In this document: one piece after another, positions 1 through 8,168 of the stretch | Position numbering within the stretch: the stretch's first letter is position 1 | Layout of the letters: the number at the start of each line of letters is the position of its first letter | Origin: Sphaeroforma sirkka | Lineage: Eukaryota > Opisthokonta > Ichthyosporea > Ichthyophonida | NCBI GenBank assembly: GCA_001586965.3 | Contig: LUCW03001466.1 | Span: 1 to 23,138 of the forward strand | Direction: 5' to 3' | DNA: 23,138 nucleotides | Notes under the pieces: model-generated | What the model saw: the letters and a program-made list of their open reading frames with translations, nothing else | Database searches by the model: none | What the model was told of the DNA's origin: nothing | Made by a program: the position numbers and the translations under genes

Positions 1-87
1 ATCCAGGGCTGAAGTCTCTGCTATCTCACGCCGAGTAGCCTACGCTACAGATATGGCTGTCCATAACGTGAAACAACTGATTTAATT

Positions 88-600
88 TTGGGAAATGGCA
101 AAGTTACTACTTATGAACAAGCCATTGACTATGCACACATAATGCTGTCAGATAGAAGAGAAGTGAAGACTCACCTAATCGTTACTGACATGTCTCAGAA
201 ATACGATTTAATTATAGGTATGACTGATCTTCTCAGTTTAGGTATAACACTCACTGGTCTGCCTAATGGGCTGGACCCGAATAAAGATCAGTCAGATGAT
301 AATATGTTAAAGATACCTAAACCTCCGGAAGGTGAAGCAAAGGATATGATTCCGCACTTCACCGATATAATTATGGACTTAATTATACAAAACAGGAAGA
401 TTGCAATAACTGACTGGTGTATGTTTAAGTTCTCTAATGGGTACGTTAGGCTTGACTTAACAAACGTCGACTTCTCTAAGTTAAAGTGTCCTTCACATAA
501 CTACGTGAGTTGGAGACACAAAGACGTTGTCAAAACCCAAATCGAAGATTGGTTAAAACAGGGTTTAATTGAAATCAATTATGATGCAACCCCCAGTTAA
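88..600 (+). pseudogene. pol: Element A: end of retropepsin and spacer leading into reverse transcriptase
   Basis: This is a pol piece of 170 residues. The motif DLIIGMTDLLSLGI (residues 40-53) matches the C-terminal part of retroviral-type aspartic proteases, where the strand ending in LIIG precedes the last helix. The last 25 residues (VVKTQIEDWLKQGLIE) match the stretch just before RT motif 1 in Ty3/gypsy elements, where the polypeptide reads as V...I..LL..G.I. In this family the protease would release Gag and Pol parts inside the virus-like particle. The catalytic aspartate region would lie upstream, where I see only fragments. The first 87 bases look like protease-region sequence too. 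Confidence 0.75.
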
Positions 601-1462
601 TTTAGCTCTCTTAGCGGTCGATCAATATAAATCTGATGGAACGTTTAGTAAAACAAGAGTAGTACTAGACCTGTCGCCAATCAACAAACTAATTCCGCAA
701 CATAGTTTTCCCTTACCTAAGATAAGCGAGATACTACGCAAAATGGAGGGTGCGACTATCTTTTCCAAGATAGACTTAAAAGCTGCATTCCATCAACTAC
801 AAATATATCAGCCTCATAGGAAATACTTTTCCTTTACTTGGCAAGGTAAGAAGTACCAGTTTAAAGGTGCACCTGAAGGCTTACACATGTTACCTTCTTT
901 CTTCCAACAAGTTATGATGGAACTATTTGCGGACCTGTCGTATAACGTATCAGTCTATTTAGATGATATAGTTATCTTTACAAAGACAGCACATGAACAT
1001 GCTAAACTCGTTAAAGAAGTCTTAAAGCGACTTAATCATGCTAAACTTAAGATTAACGAAGACAAGTGTTCTTTTGCTAAAGATACTATACACCTACTTG
1101 GCTACAAAGTATCTGCAGCAAGGGTAGAAATTGATCCTGGCAAGAAACAGTTTCTGTTGGATTTATCAACACCAATTACTGGAAGAGATGTGAACTCTGT
1201 GTGTGGGTTTGTTAACTTCTTCTCGGATTCGGTACCGCATCTTTCTCATTACTTAAAGCCTTTCAGTCATCTACGGCTGCACAAAGGACCTTTGGGAAAG
1301 CCTTGGACTAAAGAATGTGATGATGCATTTAAACTAGTCAAAAGTAAAGTAATGGACGCACCCATCATGCAGTACCCTGTGGATGGTGTCCCATTCCAAG
1401 TAGCAACCGACGCTTCAGATCGAGCGGTAGGTGGAGTGCTTTTACCAAACGATAAATGGTAA
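569..1462 (+). pseudogene. pol: Element A: reverse transcriptase and start of RNase H
   Basis: The 297-residue piece holds the Ty3/gypsy RT core. VVLDLSPINKLIP (31-43) is motif 1/2, KIDLKAAFHQLQI (67-79) carries the first catalytic aspartate, the stretch at 91-107 is the substrate-binding region, and YLDDIVIF (130-137) is the catalytic YLDD box. The thumb follows (LGYKV, about 171). The end, FQVATDASDRAVGGVLL (about 276-292), is the first RNase H motif with its DAS aspartate. The enzyme would copy element RNA into cDNA in the particle. It overlaps its neighbours in other frames, consistent with a broken fossil. Confidence 0.9.
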
Positions 1463-2402
1463 ACCGCGCTACATACAATTCTTTAGCAAGAGTTATAATA
1501 AGAGTCAACGGAATTACCCTACCGTTAAACAAGAGCTCTTTGCTATAGTTACTGCGCTAAGACAGTTTAAAGACTACCTTTATGGAAGTTACTTTACTGT
1601 CGCCTGTGATCAAAAGTCTTTAACATACTTAAAAGATATGAACCCTGATTCACAGTTGGTTAGCCGCTGGCATGACATTATTGCCAAGTTCACTTTTAAT
1701 ATAACACACATACCAGGAATACATAACCATCTTCCTGACATGCTCTCTCGACTTGTGCCCGACTACCAGAAAACAGTCAAGGAGTTATTAGCAACCGATT
1801 GGATGCTAAATAAGAAATGGTTTAACCTCGCTCAATCACGATGGGGTCCATTTACTGTTGATATGTTCGCCGCAGAACATAACAAACAGGTTTCTGAATA
1901 TAGGTCGTTGACTCATCCTAAAGGTGATGCATTTCAGCTTGACTTATCAAAGCATAATGCGTGGGCTAACCCACCTTGTCAACTTATCGCACAGTTGTTG
2001 AATTATGTTAATATTACTAAATCTACCATTACGCTGTGTTGTCCCTTACGTAACTCCGACCCATGGATACGTGATTTAATTAATATGATTCAAGACGAAC
2101 CTATTTATGTCGACCGTGAAACCGACACGTTCTTGTATCAGGGATCCTATTCTATTAAGAAGACGCCTTGGAAACATACCATTGTGTGTCGCATCGGTCC
2201 TGCAGGTACCACTAAGTGGAAACCCTCAACCGAATTCTTAGCTAAACTAGAGGAGTCTAAAGAGTTTGAACAAAAGCTCAAGACTCGTACAACACATGCA
2301 CCCACCATTGAGACGGCATTAGATCGTAAAAAAAACATGGAACTAACTAAGGTCATGGATCAAAGACTCAAAGCTCTAAGAAAACCTGAAGCTAGCACTT
2401 AA
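1431..2402 (+). pseudogene. pol: Element A: RNase H and methyltransferase-like domain, copy 1
   Basis: Residues 12-108 are the rest of a Ty3/gypsy RNase H: FFSKSYNKSQRNYPTVKQEL (17-36), FTVACDQKSLTYL (55-67), then THIPGIHNHLPDMLSRL (92-108), the typical end of the domain. Beyond it is a separate block seen in some Ty3 and DIRS-like elements: TVDMFA (142-147), an NAWANPP motif (176-182) and ITLCCP (200-205). NPP followed by a hydrophobic stretch resembles motif IV (D/N-PP-Y/F/W) of N6-adenine methyltransferases; the fold assignment is my inference. The piece ends in a charged, lysine-rich tail. A near-identical second copy follows at once. Confidence 0.85.
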
Positions 2403-2518
2403 CTATTTAAAGCGCTGCTTAAAGAACAGCCAGGAGTTGCGAAACAACTGAAGAAGATACTTCAACAATCTAATGTTGTTAAATTACAACCGACGCTTCA
2501 GATCGAGCGGTAGGTGGA

Positions 2519-3481
2519 GTGCTTTACCAAACGATAAATGGTAAACCGCGCTACATACAATTCTTTAGCAAGAGTTATAATAAGAGTCAACGGAATTACC
2601 CTACCGTTAAACAAGAGCTCCTTGCTATAGTTACTGCGCTAAGACAGTTTAAAGACTACCTTTATGGAAGTTACTTTACTGTCGCCTGTGATCAAAAGTC
2701 TTTAACATACTTAAAAGATATGAACCCTGATTCACAGTTGGTTAGCCGCTGGCATGACATTATTGCCAAGTTCACTTTTAATATAACACACATACCAGGA
2801 ATACATAACCATCTTCCTGACATGCTCTCTCGACTTGTGCCCGACTACCAGAAAACAGTCAAGGAGTTATTAGCAACCGATTGGATGCTAAATAAGAAAT
2901 GGTTTAACCTCGCTCAATCACGATGGGGTCCATTTACTGTTGATATGTTCGCCGCAGAACATAACAAACAGGTTTCTGAATATAGGTCGTTGACTCATCC
3001 TAAAGGTGATGCATTTCAGCTTGACTTATCAAAGCATAATGCGTGGGCTAACCCACCTTGTCAACTTATCGCACAGTTGTTGAATTATGTTAATATTACT
3101 AAATCTACCATTACGCTGTGTTGTCCCTTACGTAACTCCGACCCATGGATACGTGATTTAATTAATATGATTCAAGACGAACCTATTTATGTCGACCGTG
3201 AAACCGACACGTTCTTGTATCAGGGATCCTATTCTATTAAGAAGACGCCTTGGAAACATACCATTGTGTGTCGCATCGGTCCTGCAGGTACCACTAAGTG
3301 GAAACCCTCAACCGAATTCTTAGCTAAACTAGAGGAGTCTAAAGAGTTTGAACAAAAGCTCAAGACTCGTACAACACATGCACCCACCATTGAGACGGCA
3401 TTAGATCGTAAAAACATGGAACTAACTAAGGTCATGGATCAAAGACTCAAAGCTCTAAGAAAACCTGAAGCTAGCACTTAA
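2519..3481 (+). pseudogene. pol: Element A: RNase H and methyltransferase-like domain, copy 2
   Basis: This is a second copy of the 320-residue stretch described at 1431-2402, with the same RNase H motifs (QRNYPTVKQEL, ACDQKSLTYL, HIPGIHNHLPDMLSRL) and the same TVDMFA / NAWANPP / ITLCCP block. The protein sequences are the same apart from the extreme ends and one or two positions in between. The close match means the duplication is very recent or not real. Only one copy is expected between RT and integrase, and nothing suggests the second copy has its own function. Confidence 0.85.
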
Positions 3482-3551
3482 CTATTTAAAGCGCTGCTTA
3501 AAGAACAGCCAGGAGTTGCGAAACAACTGAAGAAGATACTTCAACAATCTA

Positions 3552-3902
3552 ATGTTGTTAAATTACGTATCTCAGGAGTCTACCCCTCCTGATACTGAAG
3601 TTGCCCTATCTAACGGACCTATGGTTCATCCAGCCAGTGTAACACAGAGTCTGACTGACTTAGAAGAGCCCGAGAGTAGAGTCGAAATAATACATAATTT
3701 AACTCATCGAGCATATGAGCATACTTATAAAATGGCTCTTCGTGCATGGCTTGATCACCCGGCGCTGAAAGAAACCAGACGTGAAGTATACCGACGCTGT
3801 ACTGACTGCGAAAAGAACCAGACCAAGCGCTACGGTTGGGCACCCCTAAAAAAGTGTGACAGAGGAGCAACCGATGAGCCGAGTTATTGTCGATTTGGTT
3901 AA
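3552..3902 (+). pseudogene. pol: Element A: integrase N-terminal zinc-binding domain
   Basis: The piece holds the HHCC zinc finger that precedes the catalytic core in retroviral and Ty3 integrases. Two histidines (HNLTH, HRAYEH) are followed about 30 residues later by CTDCEKNQTKR, the usual C-X2-C and basic stretch. The middle (YKMALRAWLDHPALKETRREVYRRC) has the spacing of the helix that normally reads T...L...WW....V...V..C. In the family this domain helps the integrase multimerise and bind DNA ends. The first 35 residues are low in recognisable motifs. Confidence 0.7.
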
Positions 3903-4098
3903 ACTCCCGCGATCCAAGCACACTGGCGATGTATATATCTGTCATTTCTTATGTGTGGCTTCGGGCTATAACTTGCTTTATGCAATACCGAACAAACGTC
4001 CACAAACAGTGGCAGAATTATGCTATCACGTCTTCAATGACTTCGGTTTCCCCGAGTACTATGTTCTGATAACGGTAGTGAGTTTTGTACCGACGTAA
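3856..4098 (+). pseudogene. pol: Element A: first part of integrase catalytic core
   Basis: MSRVIVDLVKLPRSKHTGDV (8-27) corresponds to the first catalytic aspartate strand of the DDE integrase core (usually W..D....LP....G), followed by hydrophobic strands (YICHFLCVASGYNLLYAIPN) and the helix region KRPQTVAELCYHVFNDFGFPEYY, which normally runs into the second aspartate. The rest of the core lies downstream in another frame. The assignment rests on motif order and on the neighbouring zinc finger and chromodomain. Confidence 0.7.
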
Positions 4099-4574
4099 TG
4101 GAGGCACTTATACTCGTATCAGGCATGACCCATAGGCGTGGTGTTCCTTATAAACCTCAAGCGCAGGGTGCAGATGAGACATGTCATAGAGAACTAAAAA
4201 AGCTATTGCGTACCGCACTAGATGACGTTGAGGATATGTGGCCATATCATTTGAAATGGGATTAGACTCAATGAATAACTGCATGAATCCTCGAACTTGA
4301 ACACTCCCGTTTCACTAATTTTTTGGCCGCTATAGTGAATTACAAGCAACGTTTGACAGAACTGCGCCCGAGAAACACGTTACTCCGTGGCTACAAAAGA
4401 TCGAGCATATGCAGAACGTTGTTTGTCCCTGTTTACTCGTGCACAAAATCGTGTCCTGCTCAAAGCGTATGACCGATAGAATAACACTAAGAACATTGTT
4501 CAGTCAAAGTCGGCGATTACGTTAACATTATAAATCGAAACGCCAACGTTACCGAACTCTCTTCTAAGACGATA
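4099..4574 (+). pseudogene. Element A: remnant of the later part of integrase
   Basis: No long open frame crosses this stretch, but short pieces can be read: YKPQAQGADETCHRELKK near 4150-4203 is the conserved P...G..E..~~.LK helix carrying the third catalytic residue, and LDDVEDMWPYH near 4218-4252 resembles the W...L segment downstream of it. At about 4430-4480 TRAQNRVLLKAYDR resembles the A...~~.~D stretch between core and C-terminal domain. So this is decayed integrase coding sequence, not a spacer. Confidence 0.65.
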
Positions 4575-4622
4575 GGACCTTTTGTTATTTCCTACCATGA
4601 TGAGAAGAGTGATACTTACGAA

Positions 4623-5156
4623 GTGAATAATATTGATGGTACTAGCGCAACCAATCTAGGCACTCACCGTATCCCTACCTCCGAACTCTCATTCGCTCGC
4701 TCATTTGATTCTGATGTACCAGTTATGGAGTCACAAGTCAAAGATATAATTGACAAAACATCCGAAGACGGTTACACTTACTACAAGACCCGTTTCATGG
4801 ATGGGACAGTAGCTTGGCTAACCTCCGATGCATTTCGTGAATCTCGCGACTTTCTTCGTATCTTTAATAAGAAATGGAATAAGCGTTTACATAAGAACAC
4901 ACGAGATAAACGAAAAGGGTTTCCTCAGGTGACTACAAACCCTGACGGATCTGAAATTCCCTATTTGCCACCTACTTCCTACGTGACTAAACTTTCTGAT
5001 CTGCTTACCAACAGTGCAGAAAATTGTTCAAACTTACTTACTAATGAAGAACAGCCTTTGGCTATTACCTTACCAAATAATAAACGTAAGGCGCCTACAT
5101 CGGAAATGGTTACTGGACCAAATACTAAACGGCATAGAGTACAACATGAGTCTTGA
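4623..5156 (+). pseudogene. pol: Element A: integrase C-terminal end with chromodomain-like tail and basic motifs
   Basis: This is the last coding piece of the element, 177 residues from a non-ATG first codon; the same frame is open upstream and carries a GPFVISYH motif (about 4575), the GPY/F signature of Ty3 integrase C-termini. Residues 35-85 (MESQVKDIIDKTSEDGYTYYKTRFMDGTVAWL...) fit a chromodomain layout of V..II..R....YL.RW.G...W, which in chromoviruses steers integration to marked chromatin. The tail has two clusters of lysine and arginine (KKWNKRLHKNTRDKRK, 83-98; NKRKAPTSEMVTGPNTKRHR, 153-172) that look like nuclear localisation signals. The fold and both roles are inferences. Confidence 0.65.
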
Positions 5157-5283
5157 ACTCGTACATATAGGCACATACTTACTCGATAAGTCATGACCGA
5201 AACCGTTTTTACTTTGGTTTTCGCTTTACCAACTAGATCGTATCTTAACGTACGTTCGTAGTTCTAAAAGCTACTGGGGGCTA
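5157..5283 (+). other. Element A: 3' untranslated stretch with polypurine tract
   Basis: After the stop of the chromodomain piece there is about 120 bp without coding signal, ending in a G-run (CTACTGGGGG, 5271-5280) just before TGTAGAAATACGG. A purine-rich tract right before TG is the usual plus-strand primer and LTR boundary. Confidence 0.45.
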
Positions 5284-5738
5284 TGTAGAAATACGGCCTC
5301 CGGTCAGTCTAAAATATCAAGATCAATTGAGATAATACTTTGGTTTTTATTTGTATTTTAAATAATTTAGTACAAGCTCTTTTTCCAATATTTCCAAAGT
5401 GTTCTAAATTCACTTTGATGGCTCCAATAGCCTGAGTATTTGGTATGACTCATCTACTTGGACCTATTTGAGACATTAGTAGATGTAGGATATTATAAAC
5501 TAAATTTTATAATCTTCGAACTACTACTTATAGATTTTGGTCCTCCCGCCAATCTCCAAAATCCAATAAGTCTATTTCTTTTTTCAACTTTTCTTCAGAT
5601 GGAACTTTATTTATATCAGCTAGTGTATTAACGTGACTTACGTTATTATGTCTATTTACAAATTAGGCAAGTGGTCATCAACACTTAGTACTTCTAGTGA
5701 AAATTATTCAATAAAGAACAGCTAGAGGTACGCCCTGT
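5284..5738 (+). repeat. Probable 3' LTR of element A, left part (interrupted by element B)
   Basis: This starts TGTAGAAATACGG after the G-run and holds no coding sequence. It has AATAAAG at 5710-5716, a plausible poly(A) signal for the R region, and two perfect inverted repeats: CATCTACT / AGTAGATG (5451-5458 and 5478-5485) and TAACGT / ACGTTA (5629-5645). The right part would resume at 14254 and could end at TTCTTACACA near 14314, giving an LTR of about 510 bp. No 5' partner is in the window, so the LTR call is inferred. Confidence 0.5.
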
Positions 5739-5918
5739 TGTGGTAAAAGTCCCCTTAAACCACTATCAGTGTGGAGTTAGAATTAGTTTACAATTAATTC
5801 ACACGAGGTGAATTATTTGTAGACCACGTAGACAATCAAATATAAGAATAAATACACCGCACTGAGCCTCAGGGAGACTCAGTAGGTTTTAGTATCGTAT
5901 TTTGATGTGTTTACTACA
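5739..5918 (+). repeat. 5' LTR of element B (180 bp)
   Basis: Identical by eye to 14074-14253. It begins TGTGG and ends ACA. It contains AT-rich AATCAAATATAAGAATAAAT (5834-5853), which could serve as TATA and poly(A) signals, and three small inverted repeats: GTGGT/ACCAC (5740-5763), AATTCAC/GTGAATT with a 5-base loop (5796-5814) and ACTGAG/CTCAGT (5861-5883). At 180 bp it is short for the family, which often has LTRs of 200-600 bp. Confidence 0.95.
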
Positions 5919-6007
5919 TTTTTACGACTAGTTACTTTAGGTGTATTATTCGATTTTATCTCGAGGATAATAGTGGACGGAGAAGTTCATTTTATTGACG
6001 AATTACA

Positions 6008-6163
6008 GGAGTTGATCTCCCTCAGAACCGGGTAGCTGAAAGGAGCTTGTAAAGTACGACAGGAGCAAAGTCTTCCAAGCACAGGGGAGTTGATCTCCCT
6101 CAGAACCGGATAGCCGAAAGGAGCTTGCAAACTACGACAGGAGCAAAGTCTTCCGAGCACAGA
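6008..6163 (+). repeat. 78-bp tandem repeat, two copies
   Basis: Units 6008-6085 and 6086-6163 both start GGAGTTGATCTCCCTCAGAA and end AGCACAG, with about six base differences. They lie in the leader of element B. GGAGTTGATCTCC itself forms a small hairpin (GGAG/CTCC). No function can be assigned. Confidence 0.9.
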
Positions 6164-6187
6164 TAAGTGAAAAGAAATCCCCACCTT

Positions 6188-6427
6188 CCGTTTTGCTCGG
6201 TTTGATACGTTTGCGTGATTTTCATATATATATATATACATTATGCAGATTTTATTATTATTATAAATCTAGAGCAAATTGGAGTGATTAGTAATATATG
6301 CAGAAATTAACAGGTGCCCATTTTATTTAGCTGATGAGCATTTTTATTTCTTCTTCTTTTTTTTTTCTATAAATATATATATATATATATAGTTATCCGA
6401 CCATCCGGTCGAATGCTACTAATTTTA

Positions 6428-6480
<53 letters not shown>

Positions 6481-6659
6481 CCGTTTTGCTCGGTTTGATA
6501 CGCTTGCGTGATTTATATATATATATATATTTATATTTTATGCATATTTTAAAAATTATTTTAAATCTAGAGCAAATTGGAGTGATTAGTAATATATGCA
6601 ATTTTTTAGCATTTTTTTTATTTCTAAATTTTTTATAGATTAATTAGTCATCCGACCAT
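6188..6659 (+). repeat. Diverged AT-rich repeat, two copies separated by a TA run
   Basis: Blocks 6188-6404 and 6481-6659 share CCGTTTTGCTCGGTTTGATA at the start, then a (TA)n run, then the sequence AAATCTAGAGCAAATTGGAG and TAATATATGCA, and end with TCCGACCAT. The middle has drifted in base runs. This looks like an old duplication of a roughly 200-bp segment within the leader of element B. Confidence 0.8.
6427..6480. repeat. (TA)n microsatellite
   Basis: An almost pure TA run of about 50 bp. Shorter TA runs occur at 6225-6238, 6372-6391, 6514-6530, 7359-7389 and 13951-13969, all inside element B. Confidence 0.95.
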
Positions 6660-7269
6660 TTCCCAACAACCATTCATTCTTCTTTTGATTTTTTTTTAAT
6701 CCATCTTCGGTCCGAAAATCCAGATACTTCAATTCCAATGCGACTTTTCAGGCCGTCGTTGACAATCAAGGCCTCCCTCTGACTAATTAGCAGTCATAGG
6801 ACGTTTGAACAATGTTTTGACTGGCCTAGTCAATCCACACAACACGAACATGATGCAGTATCGCAGTTAGGGGTATAGAAGAACGTAATTTGGCGTAGAG
6901 AAGGTCGATATGGCAGATTTTCATAGGTGTGGGCGAGTACAGCGACGACAAAGGGCAGATAGAGGTGATCAAGAAAAGCAGGTAGCAATGTAGAATCGAC
7001 AGTGTCAGGCGACGTAGAATGGAAACGTGTGAATTAAGCGCGCGTGAGACAGGTAGCAATGCAGAAGAGGAGCTAGGCACAGTTTGGGAGAAACTGAGAC
7101 AGAAATAATGCGATTTCAACTCGTATTTTCAACAAATATCAACTACGGAGCAAGTTTTGGTAATCAATTGGCTAGACGAAAAGACTGGCATGGTTAGAAG
7201 ATCGATTTTTCGAAAATATCTCGGAGTCGAATGTTCGCCATCGTTGCATGCGCGAACTTCGATGGTCAC

Positions 7270-7358
7270 GAAAGCATAGGAAAAAATTTATCACGGGGGG
7301 GTATCGAACCCACGACCAACACACAACTAGAAGACATATTTACCGATGTTACATTTTC

Positions 7359-7361
<3 letters not shown>
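7270..7361 (-). other. tRNA-like relic, possibly part of a SINE
   Basis: Read on the minus strand, GTGGGTTCGATACCCCCCCG has the layout of a tRNA T-arm (box B GGTTCGATACC). About 15 bases upstream of it CTTCTAG could be an anticodon loop with TCT, and further upstream is AACATCGGTAAATATG, a poor match to a D-arm. The anticodon and acceptor stems do not pair well, so this is not a working tRNA. A degenerate tRNA-derived SINE, or chance resemblance, are both possible. It ends at a (TA)n run on its 5' side. Confidence 0.3.
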
Positions 7362-7390
<29 letters not shown>

Positions 7391-8168
7391 TTAAATTTCC
7401 ATTTCTAGAGAGAAAGGAAGTCAACGTAAGTGAATCAGCCGTAGGACCAACATAGCCTGGTACGGTTGTATGATTGTTGGTGAAAACTAAGGAGAACGTT
7501 ATCACCGACGTATAAGGCGAATCGTCAAGATGCAGCGGACTCTTGCAAGGAACAGAAGAAATAGTACATGCAAGAGTAGACGGCACTTATCAGGCATCGT
7601 GCAAGTACACTCAAGTTGGTTTGAATAGGGAATTTGTTTTGGTTTTCCAACTTCATAACCGATGTAACTACCTTGGGCTTCAAGGTTATTCTTGGGAACC
7701 TTGACCTGAACTTCCTGGCTGCAGGCCTCGGATTTGATTGATGTTGGAGTACAGTGGTCCGAAGGTTGGATTAAAGGAGCATTCAGAACGCTAGAACACG
7801 ACAGGCGGTTGATCATTGAACACGCTTCGAGTCTATCAGCAACTCTTAATTACTCCTATAGGCAGAGCAAAGGAGAGCAAAACGAGTACTCTTTAACAAA
7901 ACCAACCCAAACAAAATGATTAGCAATCATTAAGGAACAAGGTGTATTCGAGCGCAACGAGTTTTCGGGGACCCGCAAGCAGACCTTGTAGACATCAACA
8001 TGATTCAATGATAATTAGCTATTTTGGTATCACGAGAGGAGAACGGCGGAAGAAAGTGTGTAACACAAATGGCTGAAGTCAACTATTATATAATAGCCGA
8101 CACTCCTTCAATCTGGACCAACTATTCATCAACAACACAAAGCCATACATCGAAGTCTTAACATCAAG

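Larger units (their letters stand above)
1405..3566 (+). repeat. 1.08-kb direct tandem duplication inside element A
   Basis: Bases 1405-2487 and 2488-3566 (1083 and 1079 bp) are nearly identical and lie head to tail. Both begin AACCGACGCTTCAGATCGAG and end GTTGTTAAATTAC. The copies cover RNase H and the domain that follows it. By eye they differ at only a few places, mostly the length of runs of one base. An intact element would have one copy, so this is either a tandem duplication by unequal exchange or replication slippage, or an assembly duplication. Confidence 0.95.
1..5738 (+). mobile_element. Ty3/gypsy retroelement A with chromodomain tail, 5' end outside the window
   Basis: The order of parts is that of a Ty3/gypsy (Metaviridae) element: end of a retropepsin, reverse transcriptase, RNase H, an inserted methyltransferase-like domain, integrase zinc finger and core, GPF motif, chromodomain-like tail, then a polypurine tract and a probable 3' LTR. 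Gag and the 5' LTR would lie left of base 1. The element is a fossil: its pol region is spread over several frames, with about half a dozen breaks, and it carries an internal 1.08-kb tandem duplication. Its LTR appears to be split by element B at 5738/5739, with the remainder at about 14254-14314. The family is firm from the domain order; the right-hand limit is inferred. Confidence 0.9.
5919..8168 (+). other. Element B: long non-coding leader between 5' LTR and gag
   Basis: About 2.25 kb with no reading frame that resembles a known protein on either strand. Its left half is AT-rich with several (TA)n runs, a 78-bp tandem repeat and a diverged repeated block; its right half is of more even composition. 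I could not find a tRNA primer-binding site beginning TGG directly after the LTR. A tRNA-like arm lies at about 7295 in reverse. CTATTATATAATAG at 8083-8096 is a perfect 14-bp palindrome 70 bp before gag. Leaders of Ty3/gypsy elements are usually shorter, so this may include inserted sequence. Confidence 0.6.

Noticed and set aside
5919-5960. A primer-binding site directly after the 5' LTR of element B
   Set aside because: The sequence does not begin TGG and I could not match it to a tRNA 3' end.
6008-6163. A CRISPR-like repeat
   Set aside because: Two adjacent 78-bp copies with no spacers; an ordinary tandem duplication in a eukaryotic element.
5987-6241. An 84-residue minus-strand frame with an internal repeat
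   Set aside because: The repeat is simply the 78-bp DNA repeat, whose length is a multiple of three; no motif supports coding.
7270-7361. A functional tRNA-Arg gene on the minus strand
   Set aside because: Only the T-arm is convincing; anticodon and acceptor stems do not form, so it is listed only as a tRNA-like relic.
7266-7586. A 106-residue minus-strand frame in the leader of element B
   Set aside because: It includes a run of Tyr-Ile pairs from the TA microsatellite and shows no motif; not a gene.
8083-8096. The palindrome CTATTATATAATAG as a promoter or operator
   Set aside because: An AT-rich palindrome of this length is easy to get by chance here and nothing else supports a role; mentioned only in the leader entry.
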